DNA of 64,000 nt from Mesorhizobium sp. NBSH29 (lineage in GTDB: Bacteria; Pseudomonadota; Alphaproteobacteria; Rhizobiales; Rhizobiaceae), in NCBI RefSeq assembly GCF_015500055.1, contig NZ_CP045492.1, positions 1 through 64,000 of the forward strand. Reading direction: 5' to 3'. The notes beneath the pieces were generated by a model. It saw only the letters and a program-made list of their open reading frames with translations, was not told the origin of the DNA and did no database searches. Positions within the stretch are counted from its first letter, which is position 1; each line of letters starts with the position of its first letter. A program made the position numbers and the translations under genes. This document shows positions 17,476-27,271 of the stretch, piece after piece.

Positions 17476-18483
17476 ATGAGCATCGCGATCAAGGAAAAGC
17501 CTTTGAATGAAAAGGAGATGATCGCCGCGGCTGAACACGCGCTCGCTGATATTTCTGCTGTGCGGAATGCGGTTGGCGAGGTGATCTTCGGGCAGCAGAG
17601 CGTGGTCGAGCGTACTCTGGTGGCCCTTCTGGCCGGTGGCCATGCGCTGCTAGTCGGCGTTCCTGGCCTCGCAAAGACGAAACTTGTGGAAACTCTGGGC
17701 GTAACGCTCGGCCTGGATGCCCGCCGCATTCAGTTCACGCCCGACCTCATGCCATCGGATATTCTTGGCTCCGAGGTGATGGACGCCGATGAGTCCGGCA
17801 GACGCTCGTTCCGCTTTATCCCCGGCCCGGTATTTGCACAATTGCTGATGGCCGACGAAATCAACCGAGCCAGCCCTCGCACACAGTCCGCGCTGTTGCA
17901 GTCAATGCAGGAATATCACGTCACCGTCGCCGGCGCCCGCCACGACTTGCCCGCGCCCTTCCACGTTTTGGCCACACAGAACCCACTCGAGCAGGAAGGA
18001 ACCTATCCGCTGCCGGAAGCCCAGCTTGACCGCTTCCTGATGCAGGTCGATATCCCTTATCCCGACATCGAAGCCGAGCGTCGCATCCTGCTTGACACCA
18101 CCGGTGTTGATGAGGCGCGTCCGCGCAATGTGATGAGCGCCGAGCGGCTAAAGGAGATACAGCATTTGATCCGGCGTATGCCGGTGCCCGAAAGCGTCGT
18201 AGAAGCGATCCTGAAGTTGGTCCGGTCTGCCCGTCCGGGTCAGGGCGATACGGATACCGACAAGCATGTTTCCTGGGGGCCGGGCCCCCGCGCTAGCCAG
18301 GCACTGATGCTTTGCGCCCGCGCCCGCGCCCTCTATGATGGACGCTTGGCACCCTCTATTGACGATGTTCACGCACTGGCCGAGCCAGTGCTACAGCACC
18401 GGATGGCCCTGACATTTGCCGCCCGCGCCGAAGGCATGTCGGTGCGTGACGTTGTGGCCCGGCTGGTCAAGGCTGGAGCCTAG
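17476..18483 (+). CDS. MoxR family AAA+ ATPase
   Basis: This is a MoxR-type AAA+ ATPase, 335 aa, of the group thought to act as a chaperone with VWA-domain partners. Walker A is GVPGLAKTK near residue 58, Walker B is LLMADEINRASP near 121, and the sensor/arginine region follows (TQNPLEQEGTYPLPEAQLDR). AAGGA lies upstream of the ATG. It leads a four-gene cluster with DUF58, BatA/DUF4159 and a VWA/GATase-like protein, the usual MoxR context. Confidence 0.94.
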   Translation: MSIAIKEKPLNEKEMIAAAEHALADISAVRNAVGEVIFGQQSVVERTLVALLAGGHALLVGVPGLAKTKLVETLGVTLGLDARRIQFTPDLMPSDILGSEVMDADESGRRSFRFIPGPVFAQLLMADEINRASPRTQSALLQSMQEYHVTVAGARHDLPAPFHVLATQNPLEQEGTYPLPEAQLDRFLMQVDIPYPDIEAERRILLDTTGVDEARPRNVMSAERLKEIQHLIRRMPVPESVVEAILKLVRSARPGQGDTDTDKHVSWGPGPRASQALMLCARARALYDGRLAPSIDDVHALAEPVLQHRMALTFAARAEGMSVRDVVARLVKAGA

Positions 18484-18515
18484 TCCATGCCTTTGACCAC
18501 CTGGACCAGGCTCTG

Positions 18516-19433
18516 ATGGCCAAGATCGGAGAGGCAGAAGGATCGGTCGGGGCACATGACGCCCTTGCCCGCGCACGACAGCGTGCTGCATTGGTGCCTG
18601 ATCTGATGGTTGAGGCACGCCGGGTTGTAGCAAGCGTGATCTCTGGATGGCACGGCAGGCGCAAACGCGGCATCGGCGAAAATTTCTGGCAGTTTCGACC
18701 CTATGTCGAGGGCGAAACCATGTCGCGCATCGACTGGAGGCGCTCCGCCCGCGACGATCATGTTTATGTCCGAGACCGCGAATGGGAGGCAGCCCACACT
18801 GTCTGGCTTTGGGCCGATCCCTCGGCTTCCATGCTGTACCGATCAGCCGGCGCGCAGGCTTCAAAACAATCGCGCGCACTGGTTTTGATACTGGCTATGG
18901 CCGAACTTCTTTCGCGAAGCGGCGAACGTATTGCATGGCCGGGGCTTGTCGATCCATTCACTGCGCGCAATGGCGCCGAGCGGCTGGCAGTACACCTCGC
19001 ACATGCCGATTCCAAGCCATCACGACCCGATCTGACGGGCATCCGCCGCTTCTCCGACATCGTCATCGCCAGTGATTTTCTTGATCCGGTGGAAGACATT
19101 GTGGAATGGCTTGATGTGCTCGCCCGTCATGGCGTACGCGCCCACCTGATCGAAATTGCCGATCCGGCGGAAGAAAGTTTTCCGTATGCAGGGCGCACCG
19201 AATTTTCTGATCCTGAGACCGGGCAAAAACTGACCGCTGGCCGCGCCGAACTGTTGGCCGACGAATACCGCAAGCTTTACAGCGCGAGGCGACAGGAACT
19301 CGCCAGTTGGGCAGCGCGGCTAGGCTGGAGTTACACGGTCAGCCATACGGACCGCCTCGCCTCGCAGGCATTGGTCAAGGTTCATATGGCGATGACAGCT
19401 GATGGTGGCTCTACCTTAAAGGCGTCGGCATGA
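18516..19433 (+). CDS. DUF58 domain protein
   Basis: This 305-aa protein carries DUF58, a VWA-like fold found beside MoxR ATPases. The diagnostic segment, about residues 56-95, includes the GIGENFWQFRPYVEG stretch and then DWRRSARDDHVYVRDREWE. No membrane helix is evident, unlike some longer DUF58 proteins. It follows moxR by 32 bases and overlaps the next gene by an ATGA, so it is coupled to it. The ribosome binding site is weak. Its proposed role is as a MoxR partner; this is inference from family context. Confidence 0.9.
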   Translation: MAKIGEAEGSVGAHDALARARQRAALVPDLMVEARRVVASVISGWHGRRKRGIGENFWQFRPYVEGETMSRIDWRRSARDDHVYVRDREWEAAHTVWLWADPSASMLYRSAGAQASKQSRALVLILAMAELLSRSGERIAWPGLVDPFTARNGAERLAVHLAHADSKPSRPDLTGIRRFSDIVIASDFLDPVEDIVEWLDVLARHGVRAHLIEIADPAEESFPYAGRTEFSDPETGQKLTAGRAELLADEYRKLYSARRQELASWAARLGWSYTVSHTDRLASQALVKVHMAMTADGGSTLKASA

Positions 19434-22246
19434 GCTGGCTTCCGCTTTCTTTTGGCGCCCCGATGCTGCTTTGGGGCCTTCTGGCACTACCGGTCATCTG
19501 GTGGCTTCTCAGAGTGACGCCACCACGTCCGCAGACCGAGATTTTTCCGCCACTGAAAATCCTGGCACGCGTGCTGAGGCAAGACGAGACGTCACATCAG
19601 AGTCCGTGGTGGATAACCCTTTTGCGGTTAGTGATGGCAGGGCTGATAGTGGCGGCGCTGGCCAAACCTGTGCTTAACCCAAAGGAGGACATGCCGGAGA
19701 CGGGCGAGGCGCTGGCACTCGTCGTCGACAACAACTGGACAACATCAGCCGAGTGGAACAGTCATGTGGCAACTGCCACCAGACTGATCGACGAGGCTGA
19801 GCGAAACTCGGTTCCGATCCTTCTCGCCTTCACCTCCGAAAGAGCCAACCAGCAGATCGGCCCTTTCGGTGCGGCGGAAGCCCTCAATCGCCTCAACGCC
19901 GTGAAGCCTCGCCCGGTGCCCGCAGACCGGAAGGCGATCTTTGATCGGGTAGCCGATGCCATGCGCTCAATGCCGCCAGCCACATTGGCCATCCTTTCTG
20001 ATGGCCTGGCCGGGCCTGACGACGAGGTGGCATTTAATACTTTGATAGCGACAACGCGGCCTGCCAACATCATCTGGGCAACGCCCGAACGGCTCGACAC
20101 AATCGGGCTGACCAGCGCAATCAATGGCACCGACCGTTTCACGGTGACAGCGGTGCGTGCCACAACCAACGCGGCTCCATCCATTCTGACCGCCGGCGCG
20201 TTTGACAACAGAGGTCGACGCCTGGGCGATGCGACTTTGACTTTTCAGCCCGGCGCTACCGAGGCAACCGGCGACATTGTGGTGCCGTTCGAATTGCGAA
20301 ACGATTTCGCCTCCATCGCACTCGACGGTGAATTAAATGCTGGCGCAGTACGAGTACTCGACGGATCATCGACTCGCCGGCGTGTCGGACTGTTATCGGA
20401 AACTCCGGTGGATGAAGCGCGGCTGCTTTTGTCGCCGCTGCATTACATACGCCGCGCCATGACCCCCTTCGCCGACCTTGTCGAGCCACGCAGCCCTACC
20501 CTTTCCGCCGGTATTTCCGAACTTCTCGAGCAAAAGCCTGCAGTAATCGTGCTCGCCGACACCGGGACCATCCCCGATGAGGCGCGAACCGAACTGGTAC
20601 AATGGATGGAAGAAGGCGGCACGTTGGTGCGCTTCGCCAGTTCGCGTTTGTTAACTGTGGCGGCCGACAACGACCTTCTGCCGGTGCCACTGCGCCGTGT
20701 CGAGCGCCAACTCGGCGGCGCCCTGTCTTGGGCCGGGCCTCAACCGGTTGGCGAGTTTCCCAAAAACAGCCCCTTTTCATCGCTACCGTCTCCGAGCGAT
20801 GTTACCGTCAACCGCCAGTTGTTGGCCGAGCCGACGCCTGATCTAGTCGACCATAGCTGGGCAACGCTGGCAGATGGCACTCCGCTTGTGACAGGCGATA
20901 AACGCGGCAAGGGCATGCTAGTGCTGTTTCACGTAACCCCTGAAGCAAGCTGGTCGACTTTGCCGATCTCCGGCACCTTCGTTGAAATGCTACGTCGCAT
21001 CGTCCAGCTCTCGCGCAATCAGGGCATCGGCGCTGTACAGGGTCAGGCGGCGACAACGCTGCCACCCTACCGTATGATCGCAGCCAATGGCGCCATCGTA
21101 CCACCCGAGAATGACACACGCCCATTGGCGGTCGGCACAGAAGCCCAGCCCGTCAGCATCGACAATCCGCCCGGGCTTTATGGCGGAGAAGAGGGTGTGG
21201 TAGCCCACAATCTCCTCGCCTCCGACGCCACGTTGACGCCCCTTGTCCAGCCGAAATTCACTGTTCCTGTTTCCGTTCTGCGCTATGCTCAAAATGAGGC
21301 GCGGGACCTGAAAGCGCCTTTGATGACCGCGGCTGTTCTGTTGTTCATCGTCGACACCGTGATCATGTTCTGGATGGCTGGCGTTACGACCCGGCTGCGG
21401 CGCACACGCATGGCTGGCGGTACGGCAGCGCTCGTCATCGCAACCCTGCTTGCAATATCGGTCGACCATGCGCACGCGGATGATACTCGCCCCGACGATC
21501 AGATCGCAATCGAGGCCATCAGCAAAACCCATCTCGCCTACGTCATCACTGGTGTCCCTGGGGTAGATTCGGTCAGTCGGGCCGGACTTGAGGGTCTGAC
21601 CCGATTTCTTGTCGAAAAGACAGCTCTTGAGCCCGGAGCGCCGGCAGGCGTACGCATCGATCGCGATGAGCTGGCGTTTTATCCGCTGATCTACTGGCCG
21701 ATAGACCCGGCAGCCCCGATGCCCGATCCTGCCTCCATCGCCCGCGTGGAAACCTACATGCAGCAGGGCGGCAGCGTCCTCTTCGACACCCGCGACCAAT
21801 ATTCAACAGGCTTTGGCGGCGGTGCTGCCAGCCCGGCGACTGAGCGGCTTCGCGAAATACTGGCGGGGCTCAACGTGCCGCCACTCGAGCCCGTGCCAGC
21901 AGACCATGTGCTAACAAAATCGTTCTTCATTCTCGAGCAGTTTCCGGGCCGTTTCAATGGCGGACCTCTCTGGGTCGAAGCCTCACTGGAAGCCACGAAC
22001 AGTGCTAACCGGCCTGTGCGCACGGGCGACGGTGTTTCACCGATCCTCATCACAGCCAACGATCTCGCCGGCGCTTGGGCCATTGACGCGACCGGCGCGC
22101 CTTTGCTGCCGACGGTATCTTCCGACCCGATGCAACGCATCTACGCCCTGCGAACTGGCGTGAACATCGTCATGTACATGCTGACCGGCAACTATAAATC
22201 CGATCAGGTTCATGTTCCCGCGCTGCTTGAACGGTTGGGACAATAA
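19430..22246 (+). CDS. BatA-like N-terminus and DUF4159 membrane protein
   Basis: This is a large 938-aa inner-membrane protein. The N-terminus is a BatA-type (PF07584) two-helix domain, residues about 1-85. The middle has a VWA/GATase-like region (EGGTLVRFASSRL near 410). Two more membrane helices lie at about 625-645 and 655-672, the second ending in a signal-like AHA. The C-terminal 250 residues are DUF4159 (TYMQQGGSVLFDTRDQYSTG). It is the third gene of the moxR cluster. Function unknown; a cell-envelope role is plausible. Confidence 0.9.
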   Translation: MSWLPLSFGAPMLLWGLLALPVIWWLLRVTPPRPQTEIFPPLKILARVLRQDETSHQSPWWITLLRLVMAGLIVAALAKPVLNPKEDMPETGEALALVVDNNWTTSAEWNSHVATATRLIDEAERNSVPILLAFTSERANQQIGPFGAAEALNRLNAVKPRPVPADRKAIFDRVADAMRSMPPATLAILSDGLAGPDDEVAFNTLIATTRPANIIWATPERLDTIGLTSAINGTDRFTVTAVRATTNAAPSILTAGAFDNRGRRLGDATLTFQPGATEATGDIVVPFELRNDFASIALDGELNAGAVRVLDGSSTRRRVGLLSETPVDEARLLLSPLHYIRRAMTPFADLVEPRSPTLSAGISELLEQKPAVIVLADTGTIPDEARTELVQWMEEGGTLVRFASSRLLTVAADNDLLPVPLRRVERQLGGALSWAGPQPVGEFPKNSPFSSLPSPSDVTVNRQLLAEPTPDLVDHSWATLADGTPLVTGDKRGKGMLVLFHVTPEASWSTLPISGTFVEMLRRIVQLSRNQGIGAVQGQAATTLPPYRMIAANGAIVPPENDTRPLAVGTEAQPVSIDNPPGLYGGEEGVVAHNLLASDATLTPLVQPKFTVPVSVLRYAQNEARDLKAPLMTAAVLLFIVDTVIMFWMAGVTTRLRRTRMAGGTAALVIATLLAISVDHAHADDTRPDDQIAIEAISKTHLAYVITGVPGVDSVSRAGLEGLTRFLVEKTALEPGAPAGVRIDRDELAFYPLIYWPIDPAAPMPDPASIARVETYMQQGGSVLFDTRDQYSTGFGGGAASPATERLREILAGLNVPPLEPVPADHVLTKSFFILEQFPGRFNGGPLWVEASLEATNSANRPVRTGDGVSPILITANDLAGAWAIDATGAPLLPTVSSDPMQRIYALRTGVNIVMYMLTGNYKSDQVHVPALLERLGQ

Positions 22247-22247
22247 T

Positions 22248-24314
22248 ATGAACTGGTCGATCGCGCTCGAACCGCTTCTGTCCTGGCCATGGTTTGCAGC
22301 AATGATGGTGCCGTTGGCGCTGCTTGTGCTTGGTGGCCTCTTGCTCGGGCTGCGCGGTTCGGCGTTCCGGCTTGCCGCGGTGACGGCATTGGCCGCAGCG
22401 CTTCTCAACCCGGTTATCCTTGATGAACAGCGTGAATCGTTGAAAAGCGTAGTCGCAATCGTTGTCGACCGCAGCCAAAGCCAGGATATCGGCAACCGCC
22501 GCGAACAAACGGATGCGGCCCTTGCAGGCCTTAAAGAGCGGCTTGCGCAGTTTGAGCAATTCGAACTGCGCGTAGTTGAAGCAGGCAACATCGGTCCGGT
22601 GGCTGAACACACTGAAACTCGCCTGTTCGGCGCCCTCGACGGCGTGCTGCACGACGTCCCGCCCTCACGCGTTGCCGGCGCGATCATGATTACCGACGGC
22701 CAGGTGCACGATGTCCCCGATGGCAAACCGGATTTTTCGGCCCCGCTGCACGCCTTGATCACTGGCGACAACCAGGAAAAAGACCGCCGCATCCGCTTCG
22801 AAAAAGCCCCGCGCTTCGGCATTGTCGGCAAACCGCTGGAATTGACATTTCGGGTGCTCGCGACAGACGGAGATACCGGCAGTGTCGATGTACGGATCTC
22901 GGTCAATGGCGAGCAGAGATCCATCCAACGCGCTGTAATAGGCAGCGAAACTCCGCTTGAGATTGTTGTTCCTGGCGCTGGCAGCAACATTGTGGAACTG
23001 GCAATCGACAAAGCGCCGGACGAAATCACCGACACCAACAACCGCGCTATCGCTCAGATCGACGGTATCCGCGAAAACCTGCGCGTCCTTCTGGTTTCCG
23101 GTGAGCCGCATGCCGGTGAGCGCACATGGCGCAACCTGCTGAAGTCCGATGCCTCTGTCGACCTCGTTCATTTCACCATCCTGCGCCCGCCAGAGAAGCA
23201 GGATGGCACGCCAATCAACGAATTGTCGCTGATTGCCTTTCCAACGCGCGAGCTGTTCGTCGAGAAGATCAACGAGTTCGATCTGATCATCTTCGACCGC
23301 TATCAGCACCGCGACGTGCTGCCGATCCTGTACTATGATTACATTGCAGAATACGTCGAAAAAGGCGGAGCACTTCTGATCGCGGCCGGCCCCGAATATG
23401 CCGGAGAACAATCGATTGCGCGCACGCCTCTGATTTCGGCTCTTCCCGGAATGCCGTCCGGCGAGGTGCTTGAAAAAGGATTTTTTCCGCGCCTGACCGA
23501 GACCGGAAAACGACACCCGGTTACCCGTGGTCTTGAAGGCTCCGCGACCGAGCCGCCCAACTGGAGTCGCTGGTTCCGTCTCATCGGCATCGACCGCCCG
23601 CAAGGTGAAGTGGTGATGAGCGGCGTCGACGATAAACCGCTTCTGGTGCTGAACAGAAAAGGCGAAGGCCGCGTCGGCATGTTCCTCTCCGACCAGGGCT
23701 GGCTGTGGGCGCGCGGGTTTGAAGGCGGTGGCCCACATGTGGCACTCTACCGGCGCATTGCCCACTGGTTAATGAAAGAACCGGAACTAGAAGAAGAAAG
23801 GTTGACCGCAGGCAGCCGCGGCATGACGCTCGACGTCAGGCGCCAGACCATGCGCGAAGATCCGGGTCCGGCTCAGGTGATCACACCGTCAGGCAAGACG
23901 TTCGATGTGCCGCTGCAATCCCAGTCGGCGGGCGTCTTTTCCGGCAGCTCTCAAGTCGAGGAGATCGGCCTTTACCAGATCGGCAATGGCGACCTGAAAG
24001 CGTTGGCCCATGTCGGTCCCATCAACGCGCCTGAATTTTCCGACACCGTCTCGACGACCAACATCCTACGGCCGATCACTGACGCCAATGACGGAAGCGT
24101 GCGCCGCATCGGCGGGACCTCACAGATTGCACTTCCCGGCATCGTGCCTGTGCGCGCTGCGGGAGATGCATCAGGCCGCGACTGGATCGGACTCCGGACA
24201 ACGGGTGACAGCGTGTTGAGGTCTGTGTCTCGAGTGCCGCTCTTCACCGGGCTTCTGGGGCTCGCCGTCCTGCTGATGGCTCTAGGGTCGATGTGGTACC
24301 GAGAAGGCCGCTGA
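22248..24314 (+). CDS. membrane protein with VWA-like and glutamine amidotransferase-like regions
   Basis: This 688-aa protein starts with two membrane helices (about 12-55), then a VWA-like stretch (VVAIVVDRSQSQDI, and AGAIMITDGQVHD), then a class I glutamine amidotransferase-like region around residues 290-480 (YVEKGGALLIAAGPEYAG), and one C-terminal helix (about 663-682). I took ATG 22248, 1 base after the previous stop. It is the last gene of the moxR cluster. The combination is typical of rhizobial MoxR operons, but no activity is known to me. Confidence 0.88.
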   Translation: MNWSIALEPLLSWPWFAAMMVPLALLVLGGLLLGLRGSAFRLAAVTALAAALLNPVILDEQRESLKSVVAIVVDRSQSQDIGNRREQTDAALAGLKERLAQFEQFELRVVEAGNIGPVAEHTETRLFGALDGVLHDVPPSRVAGAIMITDGQVHDVPDGKPDFSAPLHALITGDNQEKDRRIRFEKAPRFGIVGKPLELTFRVLATDGDTGSVDVRISVNGEQRSIQRAVIGSETPLEIVVPGAGSNIVELAIDKAPDEITDTNNRAIAQIDGIRENLRVLLVSGEPHAGERTWRNLLKSDASVDLVHFTILRPPEKQDGTPINELSLIAFPTRELFVEKINEFDLIIFDRYQHRDVLPILYYDYIAEYVEKGGALLIAAGPEYAGEQSIARTPLISALPGMPSGEVLEKGFFPRLTETGKRHPVTRGLEGSATEPPNWSRWFRLIGIDRPQGEVVMSGVDDKPLLVLNRKGEGRVGMFLSDQGWLWARGFEGGGPHVALYRRIAHWLMKEPELEEERLTAGSRGMTLDVRRQTMREDPGPAQVITPSGKTFDVPLQSQSAGVFSGSSQVEEIGLYQIGNGDLKALAHVGPINAPEFSDTVSTTNILRPITDANDGSVRRIGGTSQIALPGIVPVRAAGDASGRDWIGLRTTGDSVLRSVSRVPLFTGLLGLAVLLMALGSMWYREGR

Positions 24315-24323
24315 CCCTTTGGG

Positions 24324-24839
24324 TTAAGGTTTAGTGCCCACATCCTCGTGATCGATGATGCCGGCTAGCTTCGCTACCGCGCCAGAAGAAAACTCGACCG
24401 CAAGCAGGCGCCCCAGATCAACAGGCCGTGGCATCGAGACTTGGCCACGCGGAATGCGCCGGAAGCCGAGCGGCCCGTAATAAGGTTCGTCGCCCACCAG
24501 AAAAACCAACGGAAAACCTGCCTCCTCAGCGCCTTCCAGCGCAATCTTCACAAGCTTGCGACCAATGCCAACGCTCTTAAAGTCATGCCTCACCGCAAGT
24601 GGTCCAAGCATCAGCCCACGGCCGGGCCCGGCCGAAACGCGCGTCATCCGCACCGACGCAATAACCGCGCCTTGGTAGGTGGCCACGAAAGAAAGGGGCC
24701 GCTCGTGGGGACCATTCTCACGGATGCGGTAGGCCGCACGGGTAAAGCGCCCGGGGCCAAACGCTTCTTCGTTGATCTGGTCTATGTCGGCGTCGTGGGC
24801 CACAGTCTCGGGCAGATACACAATGTCGGCAGCGTTCAT
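24324..24839 (-). CDS. GNAT family N-acetyltransferase
   Basis: This 171-aa protein is a GNAT acetyltransferase that uses acetyl-CoA. The acetyl-CoA loop is seen as VRHDFKSVGIGRKLVKIALE (about residues 86-105), and the VFLVGDEPYYGPLGFRRI motif that follows is typical of the YhbS-like subgroup. It ends 9 bases from the convergent moxR cluster. The acceptor substrate is unknown. Confidence 0.9.
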   Translation of the reverse strand: MNAADIVYLPETVAHDADIDQINEEAFGPGRFTRAAYRIRENGPHERPLSFVATYQGAVIASVRMTRVSAGPGRGLMLGPLAVRHDFKSVGIGRKLVKIALEGAEEAGFPLVFLVGDEPYYGPLGFRRIPRGQVSMPRPVDLGRLLAVEFSSGAVAKLAGIIDHEDVGTKP

Positions 24840-25023
24840 GGTCTTGGCATCCGGTGCGAAGAGGAAGGATCGCCGCGATTGAATATGCGCGGTCGAAATG
24901 CGGTCAGCGCTTTACGCGCGGGCGCCCATTCGTCGTCGGCTGGAAAAGGATGCATATGACATTTTCATCGGATAAATTCGCTACCACCAAATTTTGCGCC
25001 CGTAAACGAACAATATCCGGACG

Positions 25024-25524
25024 CTACCAATCCTGCCCGACTGGAATATTTTCAAACATCTCGGCCAACCGCCTCCGTGTCGCCGGCGTCGTGGTATCGG
25101 GCAGATCGCCAACAGGAAAAAACCGCGCTTCCGCGATCTCGTGGTCACGCAAACGTTCAGAAGTCTGGAGAAAGCAAGTAACCAGATAGACGGCCACATG
25201 ATCCCTGCGGCTGGCCTGGCGATTAAAATGGATTGATCGCAGCTCCGGCGGCGCGAGCAATTCGATATTGCACTCTTCCTCCAGTTCCCGCTCAAGAGAT
25301 GTCACCATGCTTTCGCCCGGCTCTACACCCCCGCCAGGTAGATGCCACCCGGATACATAGGTATGTCGGACCAGAAACACCGTGCCTGCATTGGCATCAT
25401 GCACGACAGCGCGAACCCCGAGCGTCATCGGGCGCTGAAAAAGAAAAAACAGGTGAAACATCCGACTTCTAAGTTTTTGCCAGTTGCTCTGTCTGGACGA
25501 GAAAGTGTCGGTTCCGCCGCTCAT
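25024..25524 (-). CDS. NUDIX hydrolase
   Basis: This NUDIX family pyrophosphohydrolase has 166 aa. The Nudix box GGGVEPGESMVTSLERELEE is at about residues 65-84, with the catalytic REL-EE in place. The N-terminal FHLFFLFQRPMTLGVRAVV is characteristic of a rhizobial subgroup. I chose ATG 25524; the frame opens 30 bases earlier. It is divergent from the metallophosphoesterase gene, with only 50 bases between them. Substrate unknown. Confidence 0.87.
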   Translation of the reverse strand: MSGGTDTFSSRQSNWQKLRSRMFHLFFLFQRPMTLGVRAVVHDANAGTVFLVRHTYVSGWHLPGGGVEPGESMVTSLERELEEECNIELLAPPELRSIHFNRQASRRDHVAVYLVTCFLQTSERLRDHEIAEARFFPVGDLPDTTTPATRRRLAEMFENIPVGQDW

Positions 25525-25574
25525 ATAGCGCTGCGCCACTGGCCTGCATGGCAAGTGTGCCCTAGAAAGAAAAA

Positions 25575-26507
25575 ATGTTCAGGCTTGCGCATCTTTCCGA
25601 CATCCACCTTGGGCCGCTCCCCGATGTATCGTACCGTGATCTCGCTTCCAAGCGTATCACCGGCTATGTGAATTGGCATCGCAACAGGAGAAAATTCCTG
25701 CATGACAGCGTCATCGACGCTATCCTGGCGGACATGAAAGCGCACGCGCCCGATCATATCGCGGTTACCGGAGACCTCGTCAATCTAGCCCTCGATATTG
25801 AAATCGATGTTGCCAAGCAGTGGTTGGAAATGGTGGGCAATCCGGACGACATTTCAGTTGTTCCGGGCAATCATGATGCCTATGTGCCGGGAGCCTTTGA
25901 CAAGGTCTGTCGCGCCTGGGGGAGGTACATGGCGTCCGATGGTGCCGCTCCACCGCGAGATCGCAAAGCATTCCCCTATATGCGGGTACGCGACAATGTG
26001 GCTCTGATCGGCGTCACCTCTGCGCGGGCGACAGCGCCCTTCATGGCATCGGGCTTTTTCCGTGCGGCCCAGGCGCGTCGGTTGGGAAAATTGCTGGATG
26101 AAGCAGGCGCGAAGAACCTGTTCCGTGTGGTGATGATCCATCACCCGCCGGTGCGCAACGCGGTGCCGCAGCACAAGCGCCTGTTTGGTATTGGAAGATT
26201 CCAGAAAACCTTACTGAAGCATGGCGCCGAGTTAGTGCTTCACGGCCACTCGCACCTGCCCAGTCTCTATACGATCGCCGGAAAGGATGGACCAGTGCCG
26301 GTCGTCGGCGTGGCTGCAGCAGGCCAGTCACCGGGAGGCTCTAAGCCTGCGGCGCAGTACAATCTTCTAGAAATCTCGGGTGAGAAAGGCGGCTGGAACC
26401 TGCGTCTCACCCGTCGTGGGCTCACCGGCAGTTCGGTCCCGCCGCGCGAGATTGCGTCAATAGAACTGCTCGCACGTCCGGCTGCGCCGGAGCCGGTCAG
26501 AACGTAA
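25575..26507 (+). CDS. calcineurin-like metallophosphoesterase
   Basis: This 310-aa enzyme has all the metallophosphoesterase motifs: HLSDIHLGPL at the N-terminus, VTGDLVNLA near residue 61, VVPGNHDAYV near 95 and VLHGHSHLPSL near 222. Two metal ions would bind these Asp/His/Asn residues. There is no signal peptide, so it is cytoplasmic. The family includes cyclic nucleotide and UDP-diacylglucosamine hydrolases; the sequence does not decide which. Its 3' end overlaps the next convergent gene by 11 bases. Confidence 0.9.
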   Translation: MFRLAHLSDIHLGPLPDVSYRDLASKRITGYVNWHRNRRKFLHDSVIDAILADMKAHAPDHIAVTGDLVNLALDIEIDVAKQWLEMVGNPDDISVVPGNHDAYVPGAFDKVCRAWGRYMASDGAAPPRDRKAFPYMRVRDNVALIGVTSARATAPFMASGFFRAAQARRLGKLLDEAGAKNLFRVVMIHHPPVRNAVPQHKRLFGIGRFQKTLLKHGAELVLHGHSHLPSLYTIAGKDGPVPVVGVAAAGQSPGGSKPAAQYNLLEISGEKGGWNLRLTRRGLTGSSVPPREIASIELLARPAAPEPVRT

Positions 26508-27159
26508 GGCCAAATTCTGCCAGTTTGGTCCACAAGGTTCCGCCGCCGATCATCACACCAAGCCCCACAGCGGCACCAACCAGAACGAGCGCCAGACCGA
26601 ACCAGAAGGCACTCCAGCCTCCAGACTTCTCTTCCAGATGAGGAGGTATTTCCTGAAGCGGTTCGGCTTCGTCATGCAATCCAGCTGCTTCAACGTGAGA
26701 CTTTTGGGGAACCGCTTCAACCGGGGCAGACAGCGCCGCGACATCGCCTTCGAGCACGCGCTGACGTTCCACAATACGTTCAGCGACATAGCGGGTCACC
26801 TGATCGGCGACTGGCTTCATGTCCGTGGATTCTGCCAGCACGACACGACCGAGCCTTGTATCGCGCAAGAAGCGGTAGGTACGGCGGTCGCGTCCCATCG
26901 AGACATGACAGACAGCATCAATCCACAGCCGCGGCTGCAGACCCGACGAGATTACAAAGTCGAACCAGTCATTGTCGTCGGGCACATCGGCAAAGACCGG
27001 AGCCAGTTCTGAAGCTAGAAGCTCAAGCCGCATACGTTGCGCCTCTCGCATGTCAACAACAACGTCGTCTCGATCAGCCGCAACACTCTTGACCTCCCGA
27101 ATGACATCAGAAAGGCGTCGCCCAGTCTCAACCTTTGCGTTTTCGCTTACGTCACTCAT
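26497..27159 (-). CDS. conserved protein with C-terminal membrane anchor
   Basis: I cannot assign a family to this 220-aa protein. The first 130 residues are soluble and well ordered (DWFDFVISSGLQPRLWIDAV). An acidic, Pro-rich linker follows, then one membrane helix near the C-terminus (about 185-208, WFGLALVLVGAAVGLGVMIG). It looks like a tail-anchored inner-membrane protein. I chose ATG 27159, with GGGAG 11 bases upstream, over an upstream TTG. Confidence 0.78.
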   Translation of the reverse strand: MSDVSENAKVETGRRLSDVIREVKSVAADRDDVVVDMREAQRMRLELLASELAPVFADVPDDNDWFDFVISSGLQPRLWIDAVCHVSMGRDRRTYRFLRDTRLGRVVLAESTDMKPVADQVTRYVAERIVERQRVLEGDVAALSAPVEAVPQKSHVEAAGLHDEAEPLQEIPPHLEEKSGGWSAFWFGLALVLVGAAVGLGVMIGGGTLWTKLAEFGLTF

Positions 27160-27271
27160 CGGTTGCCAACTCCCTCGAATCCGGGATTCGTTCAAACTTA
27201 TGTGTTCACATTAAGGAAAATTTAACACGAAAGGCGAGCAGAATCACCCAAATGATAGGGTGTGAATAGAT

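Noticed and set aside
22037-23765. Long minus-strand frames (334 and 366 codons) over the moxR cluster
   Set aside because: They are antisense to a coherent membrane protein gene with VWA- and GATase-like motifs and have no protein signature.
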